A stretch of 64,000 nucleotides of DNA from Gymnorhina tibicen (GCA_013399875.1 VXAZ01006875.1:400813-464812), one strand, 5' to 3'. Shown: positions 45,640 to 56,340, counted from the first letter of the stretch. Program-made: numbers and translations. Notes: generated by a model not told the origin, from the letters alone.

Positions 45640-45910
45640 ACCACCAGAATTTGTTTCTATGTTATATTTATTTATAGGGTTTTTCTCCATGCTGGGAATA
45701 CAGAACTGTAAATACTCCACGAGTGCTGGCTGCAGCAGGATGCCGGTTTACCTGGGCACACGAGCGCTGAGCAAACTGGCAGCTCATCTCCACAGTGATT
45801 CTGGCACAGCGCTTTGGTGTTTGCTTTCTGCACATTTTTGGCCAAACAAAGACAATTGTTCAATTATTATTTTTTTTTTCTCTCTAAAGACAGCAGAGGA
45901 AGGATGGAAC
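45640..45910. promoter_or_regulatory. putative regulatory block with SOX-type palindrome
   Basis: ACAATTGT at 45852-45859 is a perfect SOX-dimer-like palindrome. It is preceded by AAACAAAGA (45844-45852) and followed by CAATTATTATT. A nearby T10 run at about 45870-45880 is low complexity. Function is inferred. Confidence 0.27.
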
Positions 45911-46029
45911 AAGCTTTGTTTGCCTGCCTGGAGGAAGGCATTGTTCCATCACGAAGCCACCACAACCCTCTGTGGCCCCACGGGGTGACCTCGGGTGTCA
46001 CCAGGGCGCTGCGCTGCTCGGGACAAGCT

Positions 46030-46320
46030 TTCCACACTCACATATAAATAGATGCTTTATTTCTGTGTTCTGTTTACTGTGCGTAGAAATCTGATTTTCC
46101 CTAATGGTCCTTTATAAATAGTTTCCACCCACCCCCTGCTTGAAAGCTTCTCTGACTCACATTGGAAATTAGGTTCTTCCCCTCCTTGCTATTGAGAACA
46201 ATTATAGCTCTTTGTTCCGCGGGAATTAAGAAGCACGAGGGCTGAATCCAGCCACAGGAAAATTGTCACTCTCCTTTGTTTTCCGCCTGTAATAATTATC
46301 CTGCCAACTGCTCACTGCCA
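46030..46320. promoter_or_regulatory. putative conserved noncoding element
   Basis: Repeat-free AT-rich sequence contains 'acatataaatagatgcttta' (46040-46059), 'ctttataaatagtttcc' (46110-46126), 'acaattatagctctttgttc' (46199-46218) and 'ctgtaataattatcctg' (about 46288-46304). CTATAAATAG-like motifs resemble MEF2 sites. No exon is seen. Confidence 0.28.
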
Positions 46321-46700
46321 TCCTCAAGCCCCGGGTGCCTCGCTGAGCACCCTCCACCCTCCAGCCCAGCCTGCCCCAGCTTTGTGCTGATTCAGGTTTT
46401 AGTGGCTGCTCTTGGCCACGTCCTTCATTTACCTTTTCCTTCCATTTCCCAATGGAATGGCATTCCTGGGGGGAAAGATGCCTCCAGACAGGCAGGAGGG
46501 GACAAAAGGGGAGCAGCCTGTCCTTGGGCAAGATTCCCTGGGTGCTGGTCAGAAAAGGCTGCAGTGCCTTTCCCAAGGGTGCCCAGGTTTGGGCCACCCC
46601 CAGGTGAAGCCAAGTGCCCTGGCCAGGGGTGACACGGCCCCTGTCCTGCTGGGGTAGGGAAAGGCTTCCCTAGAGCACAGCACAAACCCACATCCCACCT

Positions 46701-46764
46701 GGATGGATGGATGGAGGATGGATGGATGGATGGATGGATGGATGGATGGATGGATGGATGGATG
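46701..46764. repeat. tetranucleotide microsatellite (GGAT)n
   Basis: About 16 units of GGAT with one interruption near 46713-46717. It is immediately followed by a CR1 tail at 46765, so the microsatellite abuts the truncated 5' end of that element. Confidence 0.95.
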
Positions 46765-46887
46765 TGTAGCCGTGTGGATGTGGCACTTGGAGACATGGCT
46801 TAGTGGTGGCCTTGGCAGTGCTGGGGAAACGATGCTCTTAGAGGGTTTTTCCAACCTTAATGATTCAGTGAGTCCATGATTCCATGA
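46765..46887 (+). mobile_element. CR1 LINE 3'-tail fragment
   Basis: 'ccgtgtggatgtggcacttg' then 'ggtttttccaaccttaatga' and 'gagtccatgattccatga'. It is the same subfamily type as 33020-33283. Confidence 0.85.
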
Positions 46888-47059
46888 AAAAGAGAGCAGG
46901 GGCAGGCAGCCAGAAGAACTGACAGAGGGATAAATGCTTTTCTCTTCCCATAAATCTTCTCCAGTGTGAAAACTCCTGTTTAAAAGAACACAACCAAACC
47001 CTGCCCAATTTTTTTAAAGGATCCAAAATGACTCTCCATTGACCCCTCCAGCCACACAC

Positions 47060-47330
47060 TCATTTTTCATTAAACTCTTCCCAGCATCTTATAAGCAGCG
47101 AGAGAGAACAAGCAGGCAAAGGGGTGAAAACAACCCAGCGGGCCCTGGGGCGGTAATAACTGAGACACGAACACTTCAAATTATACCTTGGGTCAAAATG
47201 ATTTGAGATTGATCAGAAACGAAAATTACCCCTGAGCTCCGGTTGATTGTCTGTGCCTTAGGTTCATCTGGAGGCTGCGTTTCTCCCGCCTTCTTGTTTT
47301 TTCTGGGGGTGGGGATACCTCGACCTGCAT
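47060..47330. promoter_or_regulatory. putative conserved noncoding block
   Basis: Repeat-free sequence contains 'ggcggtaataactgagacac' (about 47149-47168), 'cttcaaattataccttgggt' (about 47174-47193), 'gagattgatcagaaacg' (about 47206-47222) and 'ccggttgattgtctgtgcc' (47241-47259). Inferred from composition. Confidence 0.25.
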
Positions 47331-47647
47331 ATTTTAATCAGCAGAGGAGAAAGGAAGGAGCCTTTGAACCCTCAACACCCACAGGCTGAAGCAGTGTCCT
47401 GGACAAATCTGCCCGTGTTGTTTCCTCCCTCCACCCCGGGAGATCCTGGTTTTGCCGTTATCAAGACAATACTGACAAGACCGGATTCGCTGGGAAGTGC
47501 TCCCGGCTCTCCAGAGCTTTGTCACTTCCACTCGAAATGGACACGTGCGAGTCCTGTGCCCTGGGGACAAACGGGGACATCCCCTCCAAGGGCTGCAGAA
47601 CGGGCACACCCGGGAGCGCCAGCTCCACCCGGCCATTAGGCATCAGC

Positions 47648-47870
47648 TAGAACAAATGAAAAATAAAATTTGTATTAAATATCTTTACTTATATACAATA
47701 TATTATATATTCATAATTTATATAATCGGTATTTTAGATATTAATAACTTATATATAATCAGTATTTCCTCTATATTAATTGCTTCATATTTATATATAT
47801 TTTATCATGTATGTATTGCATTTTTTTTTATTTCTGTATTAGATATGTATCAATTTTTGGCGTTCATGTT
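47648..47870. other. AT-rich island with alternating TA/AT runs
   Basis: About 220 bases are over 80 % A+T ('acttatatacaatatattat', 'tatatattcataatttatat'), inside GC-rich DNA. It could be a decayed microsatellite or a scaffold-attachment-like region. All open frames over it are artefacts. Confidence 0.7.
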
Positions 47871-48109
47871 CTCTCTCAACGCACTCTCTGTTGCATCCCC
47901 CCAGCTCCCCCAAGCCTGCAGGCTCAGTCTGAGCCCAGGGAACAGCTTGAGGAGGGAACAGCAAGGCCTGGGCAGGGCAATGGCTGCTTTTACTGTTTTC
48001 CAGTGTCTAAATCCCAAATACTGTCGTTTTGTTGGTCTCATGCACCAAAGTTCGATGTTCTCATCTGGTTGGTTTTGCCTTGCCAGTGAATAATCTGCAT
48101 TTTCTTGCT

Positions 48110-48370
48110 CTGGCCGGCATTGTCTCGCTGACGATAACCCCCGGTGACCGGCCAGGCCAGGAGCGCACTGGGATCGGCCCGGATGAGTGCTGGGCTGGAA
48201 AGCTCCCGGAGCAGGAATGTCATCCCAGCCCCGGAGGATGCTCCTCCGCCCCCTCTCCCTGCGCGGTCAGGCGGCTCCGCTCCAGTTCCCCCCGCGAATG
48301 CTGCGATGTTTAATCAGGTGCGAAGAAGTCGCGTTTCCCCTCGCTCGCTCTCCCAAGGATGCCTTTCCCT
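48110..48370. promoter_or_regulatory. CpG island, candidate promoter or first exon
   Basis: About 22 CpGs occur in 250 bases, close to the expected number for unmethylated DNA. On the + strand an ATG at 48306 opens four codons and then meets a CAG|GTGCGA donor-like site (GT at 48318), as a short first coding exon would. It also has a 'tgtttaatcag' piece. No second exon was found downstream in the window, so coding is unproven. Confidence 0.38.
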
Positions 48371-48374
48371 CCAT

Positions 48375-49290
48375 TTCATTCCTTCCTCTGGCATCCATCT
48401 GGAATGGTGGCCCAGCACCATGTGCCCAGGGCAGCCGGGCCTACATCCTGCTCCTCTCCCCAAAAATGCAGAGTCTTCCCACCAGTTGTGCCCAACCTCG
48501 TGGGGTTTGTTAGCTCTGAAGGACAGGACGTGGCAGGGGCTGTTTAATGGGAATTTCAGGTGAGGAGCTGCTTGCAGAGGATCCAGCACTGCAGCATCTT
48601 CTGAAGGTGGAAGGGAGCACAGAGCCCTGCTCCCATCACTGCTCATCCTTTCTCCTCCCGATCTCCTCTTTTTGTGCTGGAAATTTTTTTTGGCTTTTTC
48701 CAAACCTTAGCAGCTGCCTGGCACTTGAAAGAAGGAAAGAGAGAAATGACTGTTACAAATAAATACTTATTAAGTATAAAATAAATAAATAAATAAATAA
48801 ATAATTAAAAGGGCTCAAGCTCTCCCTTTAAGGTAAGCCTGACCTTTAATCGCTGGCTCCATTCCGCTGAAGCCCTGCCGAGCTCCCAGCCCCTCCTGGG
48901 TCTCCAGCCAGACCAGGGGCACACATGGATGAGGGAGACGTTTTTCCATCCAGCCTCTGTCGCTGGGCTCGGGGAGCCACAGGATGAAGTTGCCGAGCTC
49001 CTGATGGCTCCCCGGGCTGTGACATGTTCAATCCCATCAGGAATTACTGCTGGGATAACGCATGATTAATCCAGCACAAAGTACCTGCCGGTCGGAGGGG
49101 CTGCAGGAAGCTGTGCCGGAGTAAACATGGCAGGAAAACAAGGGGGGATGGCTGGGGAATGCTGGCCACTGTGGGAGCAGGGCTGCTGCTCGCCTGGGAT
49201 GGAGAGCAGAGTGCGATGGGTGAGAGGTTAAATGGGGCCTCCAAGTGGGCAGGGCTGTCCTGCACAGAAGAGCCCTCTCCAGAGCTCCTC
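48375..49290. other. single-copy sequence with an A-rich microsatellite
   Basis: No gene recognised apart from the (AAAT)n array listed next. Confidence 0.38.
48778..48805. repeat. (AAAT)n microsatellite
   Basis: About seven AAAT units, preceded by AT-rich sequence. Confidence 0.93.
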
Positions 49291-49295
49291 TGCAT

Positions 49296-49535
49296 CCAGC
49301 TCTGGTGTCCTTAGCACAGGAAGGATGTGGAGCTGTTGGAGAGGGTCCAGAGGAGGCCACGGAGATGCTCTGAGGGCTGGAACCCCTCTGCTCTGGAGCC
49401 AGGCGGGGGGAGCTGGGGGTGTTCACCTGGAGAGAAGAAGGCTGCAGAGAGACCTCAGAGCCCCTTCCAGTGCCAAAAGGGGCTCCAGGAGAGCTGGAGA
49501 GGGACTTGGGACAAGGCATGGAGGGACACGGATAC
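49296..49535 (+). mobile_element. CR1 LINE internal fragment lacking the 3' tail
   Basis: 'ctctggtgtccttagcacag', 'gagctgttggagagggtcca', 'gctgggggtgttcacctgga' and 'gctccaggagagctggagag' are the region just upstream of the usual 3' fragment of CR1. The tail is absent, so the copy was later truncated at its 3' side by deletion or rearrangement. No functional coding part remains. Confidence 0.85.
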
Positions 49536-49539
49536 AATT

Positions 49540-50398
49540 CCAAGGGAGACACAATTCTGTGGCTGCCAGGGGTTATGTGGGAGGGCAGCCCCATCCTGGG
49601 CAGTGTGGCTCAGCCCCCTAAAACACCTTGAGCCTTCAGACTGCACCAGCCTCTGGTCCTGCCTGAGCTACTTTGGCTGTAAGGAAATGATGTGGAGGTG
49701 AAACCTTCTGTATCCTGTTTTCAGCCCCAGGCAGGGAGGACTTGGACATTTATTTGCGTCGAGCCAGAAGAAAACTTCCCATGGCCCAGCCCATCCCCAC
49801 AGAGGAATGGCACAAACTTTCTAGGAAAAGCATGCACGCATGCACGAAGTGGGCACGTCTGTGTTCCATGACCTTTAAGTACAGCCTCCCCTCTCCGCAG
49901 AGCACCAGCAAACACAGTGGGAAATAAACCCAAAATTACCCGGCAAAGTCTGTAATTGCATTTCCAAACCTGCAGCCAGCAGTTCCCAGAAGTGCCGGGG
50001 CAGAGCCGCAAATAAACCAGCACTGATGTGTTCTGCACTCGGGGAGACGCTCCACGATGGCAGCGGGAATGTTTCCTCGGCTTGTAGGGATTTTCCCACG
50101 TGCCTTTTACCCCAGTAAAGCGATCCCTCTCCAGAGCTGCCCCAACCCCACATGCTGGCTGAGCTCAGGTGGGATCACCAATCCCTGGGTATTCCCAGCA
50201 GAGATGCCAGGCTCACACAGCCTCTTGTGGGACCCAGGGCTGGGGGTGCTGGGGGGGAACAGCCCCAGGGGGCCTGAGAATGGGCCTGGGTGGGCAGGGG
50301 GGGCAGGTGGGGGCTGCTCATCACCTGCTGGGGGAACCAGCAAAGCCCAGCTCAGCACCCGGGATTTTGATGGCTCTTTGGGCCTAAGGTCCTTATCT
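49540..50398. other. single-copy sequence with G-rich segment
   Basis: 50235-50330 carries several spaced G runs ('gctgggggtgctgggggg', 'gggcaggtgggggctgctc') with G-quadruplex potential. No exon is supported. Confidence 0.35.
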
Positions 50399-50399
50399 G

Positions 50400-50650
50400 G
50401 AGTCTTCTGTATTTTCCTTTTCCTCCTCTTCCTTTTCCTCTTCATCTTCCTTTCCTTTTCCCTTTTCCTTTTTACTTTTTTGTCCCTTTCTCTGTCCCTT
50501 TTCTCCTTTTTCCTTTTTTCTCTTTCTCCTTCCCCCTTTCCCTTTCCCTTTCTTCTTTTTTTATTTTCCTTTTCCTTCCTTCCTCCCTTTCTTCCACTTT
50601 GCATTTCCCTTTCTTCCTTTTCCTTTTTTCTCTTTCCCTGTTTTCTCTGG
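50400..50650. repeat. polypyrimidine tract (C/T on the + strand), about 250 bp
   Basis: Almost pure C and T, built of CCTTTT, CTTTCC and TTCCCTTT variants, with a few isolated purines. It has triplex (H-DNA) potential. The Lys/Arg/Glu-rich frame on the minus strand and the Phe/Leu/Ser-rich frame on the plus strand are consequences of composition, not genes. Confidence 0.93.
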
Positions 50651-50651
50651 A

Positions 50652-51855
50652 GGATGACACGGTCTCTCAGGCCCTCCCTGGAGCCGAACACAGGTGTCAC
50701 CAAAGACAAGGTCCTCCAGTTCTGCCTCTCCAGCCAAGAGCAAGGTCAGCACATCCAGGGCACTCTGTGGGGCAGTGGGAACACCAACTTCCTCCTCCGA
50801 GCCAAAATCCTCCATGAGAGTGGCTGCTTGTGGGACCAGGTGGGGACATCGGCATCTGTCCCACTGCCCTGCTGGTCTGGAGCTGCCCCTGGGCCCCCCA
50901 GACCTGGCTCTCCCCAAACCAGGCTCTCCCGATACCAGAAAGAGCCTGCAGGGTCCATTGGGCAGCCAGAACCCACAGAAAAGGCAAATGGCTTTTACAG
51001 TCATTATCTCAGACAAGCTGTGTTTTAATTCAGCTTTAATTAAAGGGGGAGAAAACATGCCCAGCTAAACAATTTCCAAGCGGATGATGGGTCAGAGCAA
51101 GAGAGAATTTCTTTGACCCAACTGGCCCAACTTTTTGAAACTTTTAATTAAAAACACCCCAGGTTTTGCCCCAGTAAATTGCCCAGAGCCCCAGGCCTTT
51201 GAAGAGGTGTAATTAGGGCTGTCGGGCCCCTGTAGGATGCTCCAGGTGGATAAACTCCTGAAAAAGGGCTCCTGTGTGGTGGTGGGATGGGGGGGTCCGA
51301 GCAGGAGCCCCCTCCCAGCAGAGCTCTGTCCCTGGGTCACCCCCTGAGTCTCCCGAGGGCCAGGTGAGCACTTCCTGGTGCTCCTGGGTCACCTCTGGGA
51401 GTTGTGGCTTCCCCTGCTGCAGAGAGATGGAGGAAGAAAAACCTAACTCTGGGATTTTCCATCTGAAATCATTCTGCATGTGTGGGATCTGCATGCAGGG
51501 ATGCAGGGATGCAGGGATACCATTTTTAGGGATGCTCCCTTGCTTTCCTGTCACAGCAGGACCTCCATGACAAAGCCACTGCTGCCTCTTGACAGCCTCC
51601 ATAAGGAAAACAAAGGAACCAAGGTCTGTCCCAGCTGATCCTTCAGGTCAGCGTTGGGATGCCCAGTGCTCCATTCCCAAGTTTGGGAACTAAACCTGGT
51701 TATTCCAGGTTTGGAGATGAGGCCAGGTTCCCCCAAGTGTTCAGCAGCTTCTCTTTTTTCCAGTTTTCTTTAAAAATAAAACTGAAATAAAGGAGACCTT
51801 GCAGCAATGGATGGTTTCTGGGACTTGTTCCTGGACATCCTGGAATGGATCCAGG
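50652..51855. other. single-copy sequence, no gene recognised
   Basis: 51000-51180 is AT-richer with 'tttaattcagctttaattaa' (about 51023-51042) and 'acttttaattaaaaacaccc' (about 51140-51159), possibly regulatory. No exon is supported. Confidence 0.35.
51494..51520. repeat. short 8 bp repeat (ATGCAGGG), 3 copies
   Basis: Three exact copies of ATGCAGGG followed by a diverged one. Confidence 0.75.
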
Positions 51856-51858
51856 ATG

Positions 51859-52118
51859 GAGGAATGGCTTTAAACTGGAAAAGAAAGAGTAGATTTTGAT
51901 GGGGTATTGGGAAGAAATCCTTCCCAGTGAGGGTGGGGAGGCCCTGGCACAGGGTGCCCAGAGAAGCTGTGGCTGCCCCTGGATCCCTGGAAGTGTCCAA
52001 GGCCGGGTCGGACAGGGCTTGGAGCCACCTGGGATAGGGGAAGGTGTCCCTGCCCATGGCAGGGGTGGGACTGGATGGGCTTTGAACTCGCTTCCAACCC
52101 AAACCATTCCACGATCCT
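51859..52118 (+). mobile_element. CR1 LINE 3' fragment
   Basis: 'ggaatggctttaaactggaa', 'gggtattgggaagaaatcct', 'gccctggcacagggtgccca', 'gtgtccctgcccatggcagg' and the tail 'cttccaacccaaaccattcc'. It is well preserved and 5'-truncated. Confidence 0.95.
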
Positions 52119-52119
52119 C

Positions 52120-53390
52120 CACTTCCATCAGCCCTTTCTGATGTCAGATTCACATTCAGCTGCATCCTTCCTGCCACAGATCCCATGGCTCCTCCCCATC
52201 CCAGAGGGACCTGAGGAGTGGACTTTGCCTTTCTGCACGTGAATGAAACACCACAGCACTGAATTCTCTTGGAGAAGAAGCCATTCCCCAGTTTCCACCC
52301 AAATTTCTGCTGCAGCTTCAAAGTGAGTGCAGTGCTCTTGGAGTCAGGGAGGGGAATCGAATCGAGGATCCCCTGACCACAGGCAGGCACCTGCTGCCAT
52401 TGGGTGGGAAGGCAGAAGCAGAAAATTCATGGAAGGCATCGGAACAAGGAGGCAGGAAAACACAAGTGGCTGCACAATAACATTAAAAAAAAAAAAAAAA
52501 GTAGCGTGTGTTAGAGATGGAGCTGTTCCAGGAATGAAAGCGCTGTGACGGGCAGGTGTTGATGCCACCAGGCATAACAGCAAAGAAAGGAAAATCAGGG
52601 TAGTGTGGGGTTTTTTTAGCATTTATTCCAAAAACACTTGCTGAACATGGTGCAATCTCTTTGATATGAAGGTTAATTGAAAGAAATGGTACAGACCCCT
52701 TGGAACTCAGTCTGAAATAGCTCCAAAGAAGGAAAATTTGGGGCAAATAAAGAAGACAGAGGAGTGGAAAAGCAGAAGATTTAAGCCAGACTTGGGAGAA
52801 CAGAGGAGTGCACACCTGGCTCACACCTGGCTGTCCCCACAGCCCGCTCATGCACCAGGGCACTACGTGGGGTAACCTGGGTGTTACCCCAGAAATACCA
52901 CACGGAAATATTGCAGGATTTTCCCTGCCTGGTGATACAAGGCAGAAAGCAAAGGAAAAAGGACAGAGAGTTACAGCCAGACTCAAAACTTCCTGCTCAG
53001 GCCTTCACTGGAGCCGTGGCACAGGTCACAAGCTGCCGCTCGAGGACAGTTTTCAAGGCTGTAGATCCTGTTTAATATTCTTCCCCCAGGCCTCTTTGTT
53101 CCTCCAGGCTTGGGCCAGAATGAGAAATGAAAACCCTGAGCTGGGAAAGCCAGGAACAATTCCTGGGGTCTGCAAATCCAGCGAAAATCACCGTGGGGTG
53201 CGAACACCACGGGAGAACTCCTGTGCTGTGGTTTCAGAGCGAGTTCAGGATCAAAAGGGTTCAGGACAGAACTCGGAACTGCTGGAAGTTGCTCTGAAAA
53301 TTCTTGCCATGTCTCCAGGCAGCACTTCTCCAGTCCAGCTGTCAGCATTCCCAAAACCTCGGCCATGAGATCTCTGCTCGCAGGACACGG
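52120..53390. other. single-copy sequence with an A18 run
   Basis: A poly-A run of about 18 lies at 52484-52501, after 'acaataacatt'. It may be the tail of an old retrocopy, but no parent sequence was recognised upstream. The rest is unremarkable. Confidence 0.38.
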
Positions 53391-53391
53391 A

Positions 53392-53710
53392 TGAGCTCCG
53401 GCTCCCAGCTCCCACGCTTGGAAGCTCTCCGTGTTCTCCTCGCAGCTCACACCCCGACAGCCAGACAGAGCCCCCCCGAAGCCCCGAACCCGCCCCGGCC
53501 ACGGCTCCATCTCCCGGGAACGTCTCTTGGAGAACGTCTCCCCCTTGGCTCCATCGCCAATATTTGAGCTGCGCTGTAATTGGCCATGGAAGCCTCATGG
53601 CGCTGATGTTCGCCTTGATTAGCCGAACGTGCAAAGCACTTACAATGCAAATTTCCCTTTAAAATTCCGTTTCCTGCGAACCCTCAATGAATCAGCTGCG
53701 GAGATCTCCC
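53392..53710. promoter_or_regulatory. CpG island joined to a putative conserved block
   Basis: About 22 CpGs in 320 bases. The + strand carries an ATTGG (inverted CCAAT) at 53579-53583 and TTGATTAGCCG around 53615-53625. It is directly followed by the repeat-free block listed next. It is one of the better promoter or enhancer candidates of the window. Confidence 0.38.
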
Positions 53711-54175
53711 ACTGAGAGCTCTCCTGCCAGTAAAAGTTGATAGTGCTAATGTTTGTGGAGTGGGAGCGCACAAGGGGGAAGAAGCACTAAAGCAAACTCA
53801 TCCAAAAGCGTCAAATATTTGCAGAAAAATGCGCCCATTCTCTGCCCCGCTGTCCCGATTGTCGCCCCCCGCCCAGCTGATCGCAGCCGCCCCCCAGCTC
53901 TTCCTTTCAGCCCCAAGATGCAGCTGTGTTTTCTTTGTTCGCACTCCCTTTGCAAACGCTGCTCTTGCCTTATTGAAGTCTTTGAAAAATATTCTGTATA
54001 GAAACAATTCTGCCGACACATCAGATTTCTCCGGGCTCCCTCTCCCCGCTCCTGCCTCCCCCATTTGCATGAGAATGCCCGGGATGCTTCTGCAGCCTTC
54101 ACCTGGCACCGGGCTGCTGCTGCCCTCCCCGTGAGGTCATTTCCTCCGCCGTGATGTCACCGGCCCCGGGGGCAC
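53711..54175. promoter_or_regulatory. putative conserved regulatory block with octamer and CRE-like sites
   Basis: Repeat-free sequence retains CpGs and shows 'gatagtgctaatgtttgtgg' (53739-53758), 'gcgtcaaatatttgcag' (53807-53823), a perfect octamer ATTTGCAT at 54063-54070, an AGGTCA half site at 54134-54139 and a CRE-like TGATGTCAC at 54152-54160. The combination after a CpG island is typical of a promoter with conserved flanks. No supported coding exon is seen. Confidence 0.33.
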
Positions 54176-54179
54176 ATTG

Positions 54180-55500
54180 CTGATGGCCGGAGAGGAGCCG
54201 GGCTGGGCAGCAAGGCTCTGGCAGGTCCCCAGGACAGGGATGCAGGGCTGGCTGGCGCAGAGATCCCGGCTCTTTCCTTCCCAGACTGCTCCATCCCAGC
54301 CTATCCCAGCCGCCTCCACCCTTCCTGTGTGTCCCCCCCAAACTTTCCTGCCCCCCACCACAGGGGATAACTGTAAGGGCTGTGACTGGTGCAGAGCATC
54401 ATCACCTTCTGGGAATACTGGTTTAAAAAGAACCTTTTTCCAGGCATGGGCTTCCTGGGGAGAGCAGGACAAAAGGAGCAGAAGGAGGTCAGGGCCCTGC
54501 ACGAGAAGGGAAGGATGGGGATGGAGTTCCCCGAGAGAGGGGTAATTTATCACCACAAACTCTGCTTTGCCAAACCAGAGTCCAGCAGTCCCACTGCTGC
54601 CTGCAGACCTGGAGGGGGTCCAGGTCTCATATCAAGGATTGGTCTTGGACTCGGGGCTGGGAGGATCTGCTGGAGGCTCTGTCCTGCACGGCACAAGATG
54701 TGGAAATGGCTTTGAAGCTCTGTGATGGCTTTTATGAAAGAGGGACCTGGCTCTCTCTGTGTGGGTCAGCTCGTCTGCCTCACTGCAAGGCTTCCCAGTG
54801 TCTTTGAGGTCTGGCTAAAGCGTGCCAGCATTCCCAGATATTCCCATAGGACCCACCAGCAGCAGCAATGTGTCCCACTGAGCGTCCCACTGAAAGTCCC
54901 ACTGAACCCTCCTGGGAGTCCAAGGTGTCTGATGGACAACGACTCAGCAAGTTCCACCAAGCCAGCATTCCCACAGGGCGCCATCCACATGCCAAGCATT
55001 GGCAGAAAATGCTTCCAGGGAAAATTCCTACCCTGCTTTTCTAAGGATCCAAACCATTCTGGGATGTAAGTATGAAACCATCTCACAAGATTGCCTGGAG
55101 CAGGGACCATCTGAGCTGTAGGTGTTGAGATAAAAAGCTCCTCCACATCTCATGGGCCCTTCTGTGCTGCAGAGCTCTGCTGCCTCTGCCCACTGCTCCT
55201 CCTTCGCTCGTGGCACCACTGGATCCAGCCATCCCCTGGTGTCCCCACCCCGTGTCCCGGACAGGCTGTTGGACATCACATCACACCCTAAACTTGCTGC
55301 TCAGCGAGAGAAAAGCCCCAAAGCTGGAGCCAGTCCAGCCCAGCCTGTCCTCCCCCTCCCTCCCTGGAGCAGAGGCCGGAGCAGACAGGGTGGGCACGGC
55401 CCAGGCTGGGACCCCCCTGCTGGCAGCACGAGCCAACTCTTTGTGTCCCATGGAGGGCAGGGAGCCCAGGTACAATCCCAGATCGAGCTGATTTAGAGCC
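54180..55500. other. single-copy sequence, no gene recognised
   Basis: It contains only the small 12 bp array at 54872-54907 and overlapping domain-less frames. Confidence 0.38.
54872..54907. repeat. 12 bp tandem repeat, 3 copies
   Basis: 'gtcccactgagc', 'gtcccactgaaa' and 'gtcccactgaac' follow one another exactly. Confidence 0.85.
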
Positions 55501-55504
55501 TGTC

Positions 55505-55745
55505 ATGTTTTAAATCTCCCATTACTGTCATGGCCTCAGCCTTTCCTTCCTTTGTTTTCCAGATGGTATTTTTTCCATCTTATCTTCTTTCATCAAACTC
55601 TTGTTTCCTCCTTCTGGAATCACCACATTCCTGATCTATATGCAGATTAAACCCCGGGAACAGATGCTATTGTCAACTTTTATTAGTTTATTGCATTAAG
55701 AAAGGACGATATCTTTACAGTCATGATATAAAAGAGGACTCATCG
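55505..55745. promoter_or_regulatory. putative conserved noncoding element
   Basis: AT-rich, repeat-free sequence has 'catgttttaaatctcccatt' (55504-55523), 'tatatgcagattaaacc' (about 55637-55653), 'tttattagtttattgcatta' (55679-55698) and 'cagtcatgatataaaagagg' (about 55718-55737). Inferred from composition and motifs. Confidence 0.27.
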
Positions 55746-56340
55746 TAAGTCTCATCTCCTGGAAGCGACAGCAGGAAAACAAAGGCTCTTCTGCACCGGA
55801 GCCACGGTCACAAATCAGGACCTCTGTACGGATCCCTGGGACTTCGGGAGGAGCAGAGGGATCCTGGGCACGAGGGGCTGCACCGGCATTCCAGAGCTCA
55901 GCACTGAGCTCCCTGGGAACCTCAGCCCCCAGAGAGGCGAGCGATGGAGCCACTTGAGCAGTTTGTCACCCTCTCAATTTGTGTTCTGCTTAAAGAGCCC
56001 TCCCCGAGAGCTGAGCCCCCGCTCTGCCATCAGGGCATGACTCTCCCCCGTGCTTTGCCTCCTCGCTGGCTCTGCATTTATTATTTACACACAGGCCTCC
56101 AGCTGCAGCTCTCATGCTGCAAAAATCATTCAGTGCTCTGCTCAGTGAGAGATAAGAGAGGCAGGAGGGCTGCCAGCTCTGCGAGGAGGGAAGGCAGGGA
56201 AGGTAGCCACAGCCTTTCTTCCCTCATGCTGGTTGGGAACTTGAACTTGGCTCCGTGGGCCAAGGGAAAGCACCTCCAACCAGTGGAGCATTTGGTATTT
56301 GCTGGGCACTTGGACTAGAGGGGCGTGGTGGGTCCCTTCC
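55746..56340. other. single-copy sequence, no gene recognised
   Basis: No repeat or exon is supported. Confidence 0.38.

Noticed and set aside
50107..50709. Lys/Arg/Glu-rich minus-strand frame resembling a charged nuclear protein
   Set aside because: It is the complement of the same polypyrimidine tract, so its composition is forced by the repeat.
50057..51028. 323-codon + strand frame with a Phe/Leu/Ser-rich, membrane-like middle
   Set aside because: The apparent membrane segment is the translation of the polypyrimidine tract.
52484..52501. A18 run as a processed-pseudogene tail
   Set aside because: No recognisable parental coding sequence precedes it and no flanking duplication was seen.
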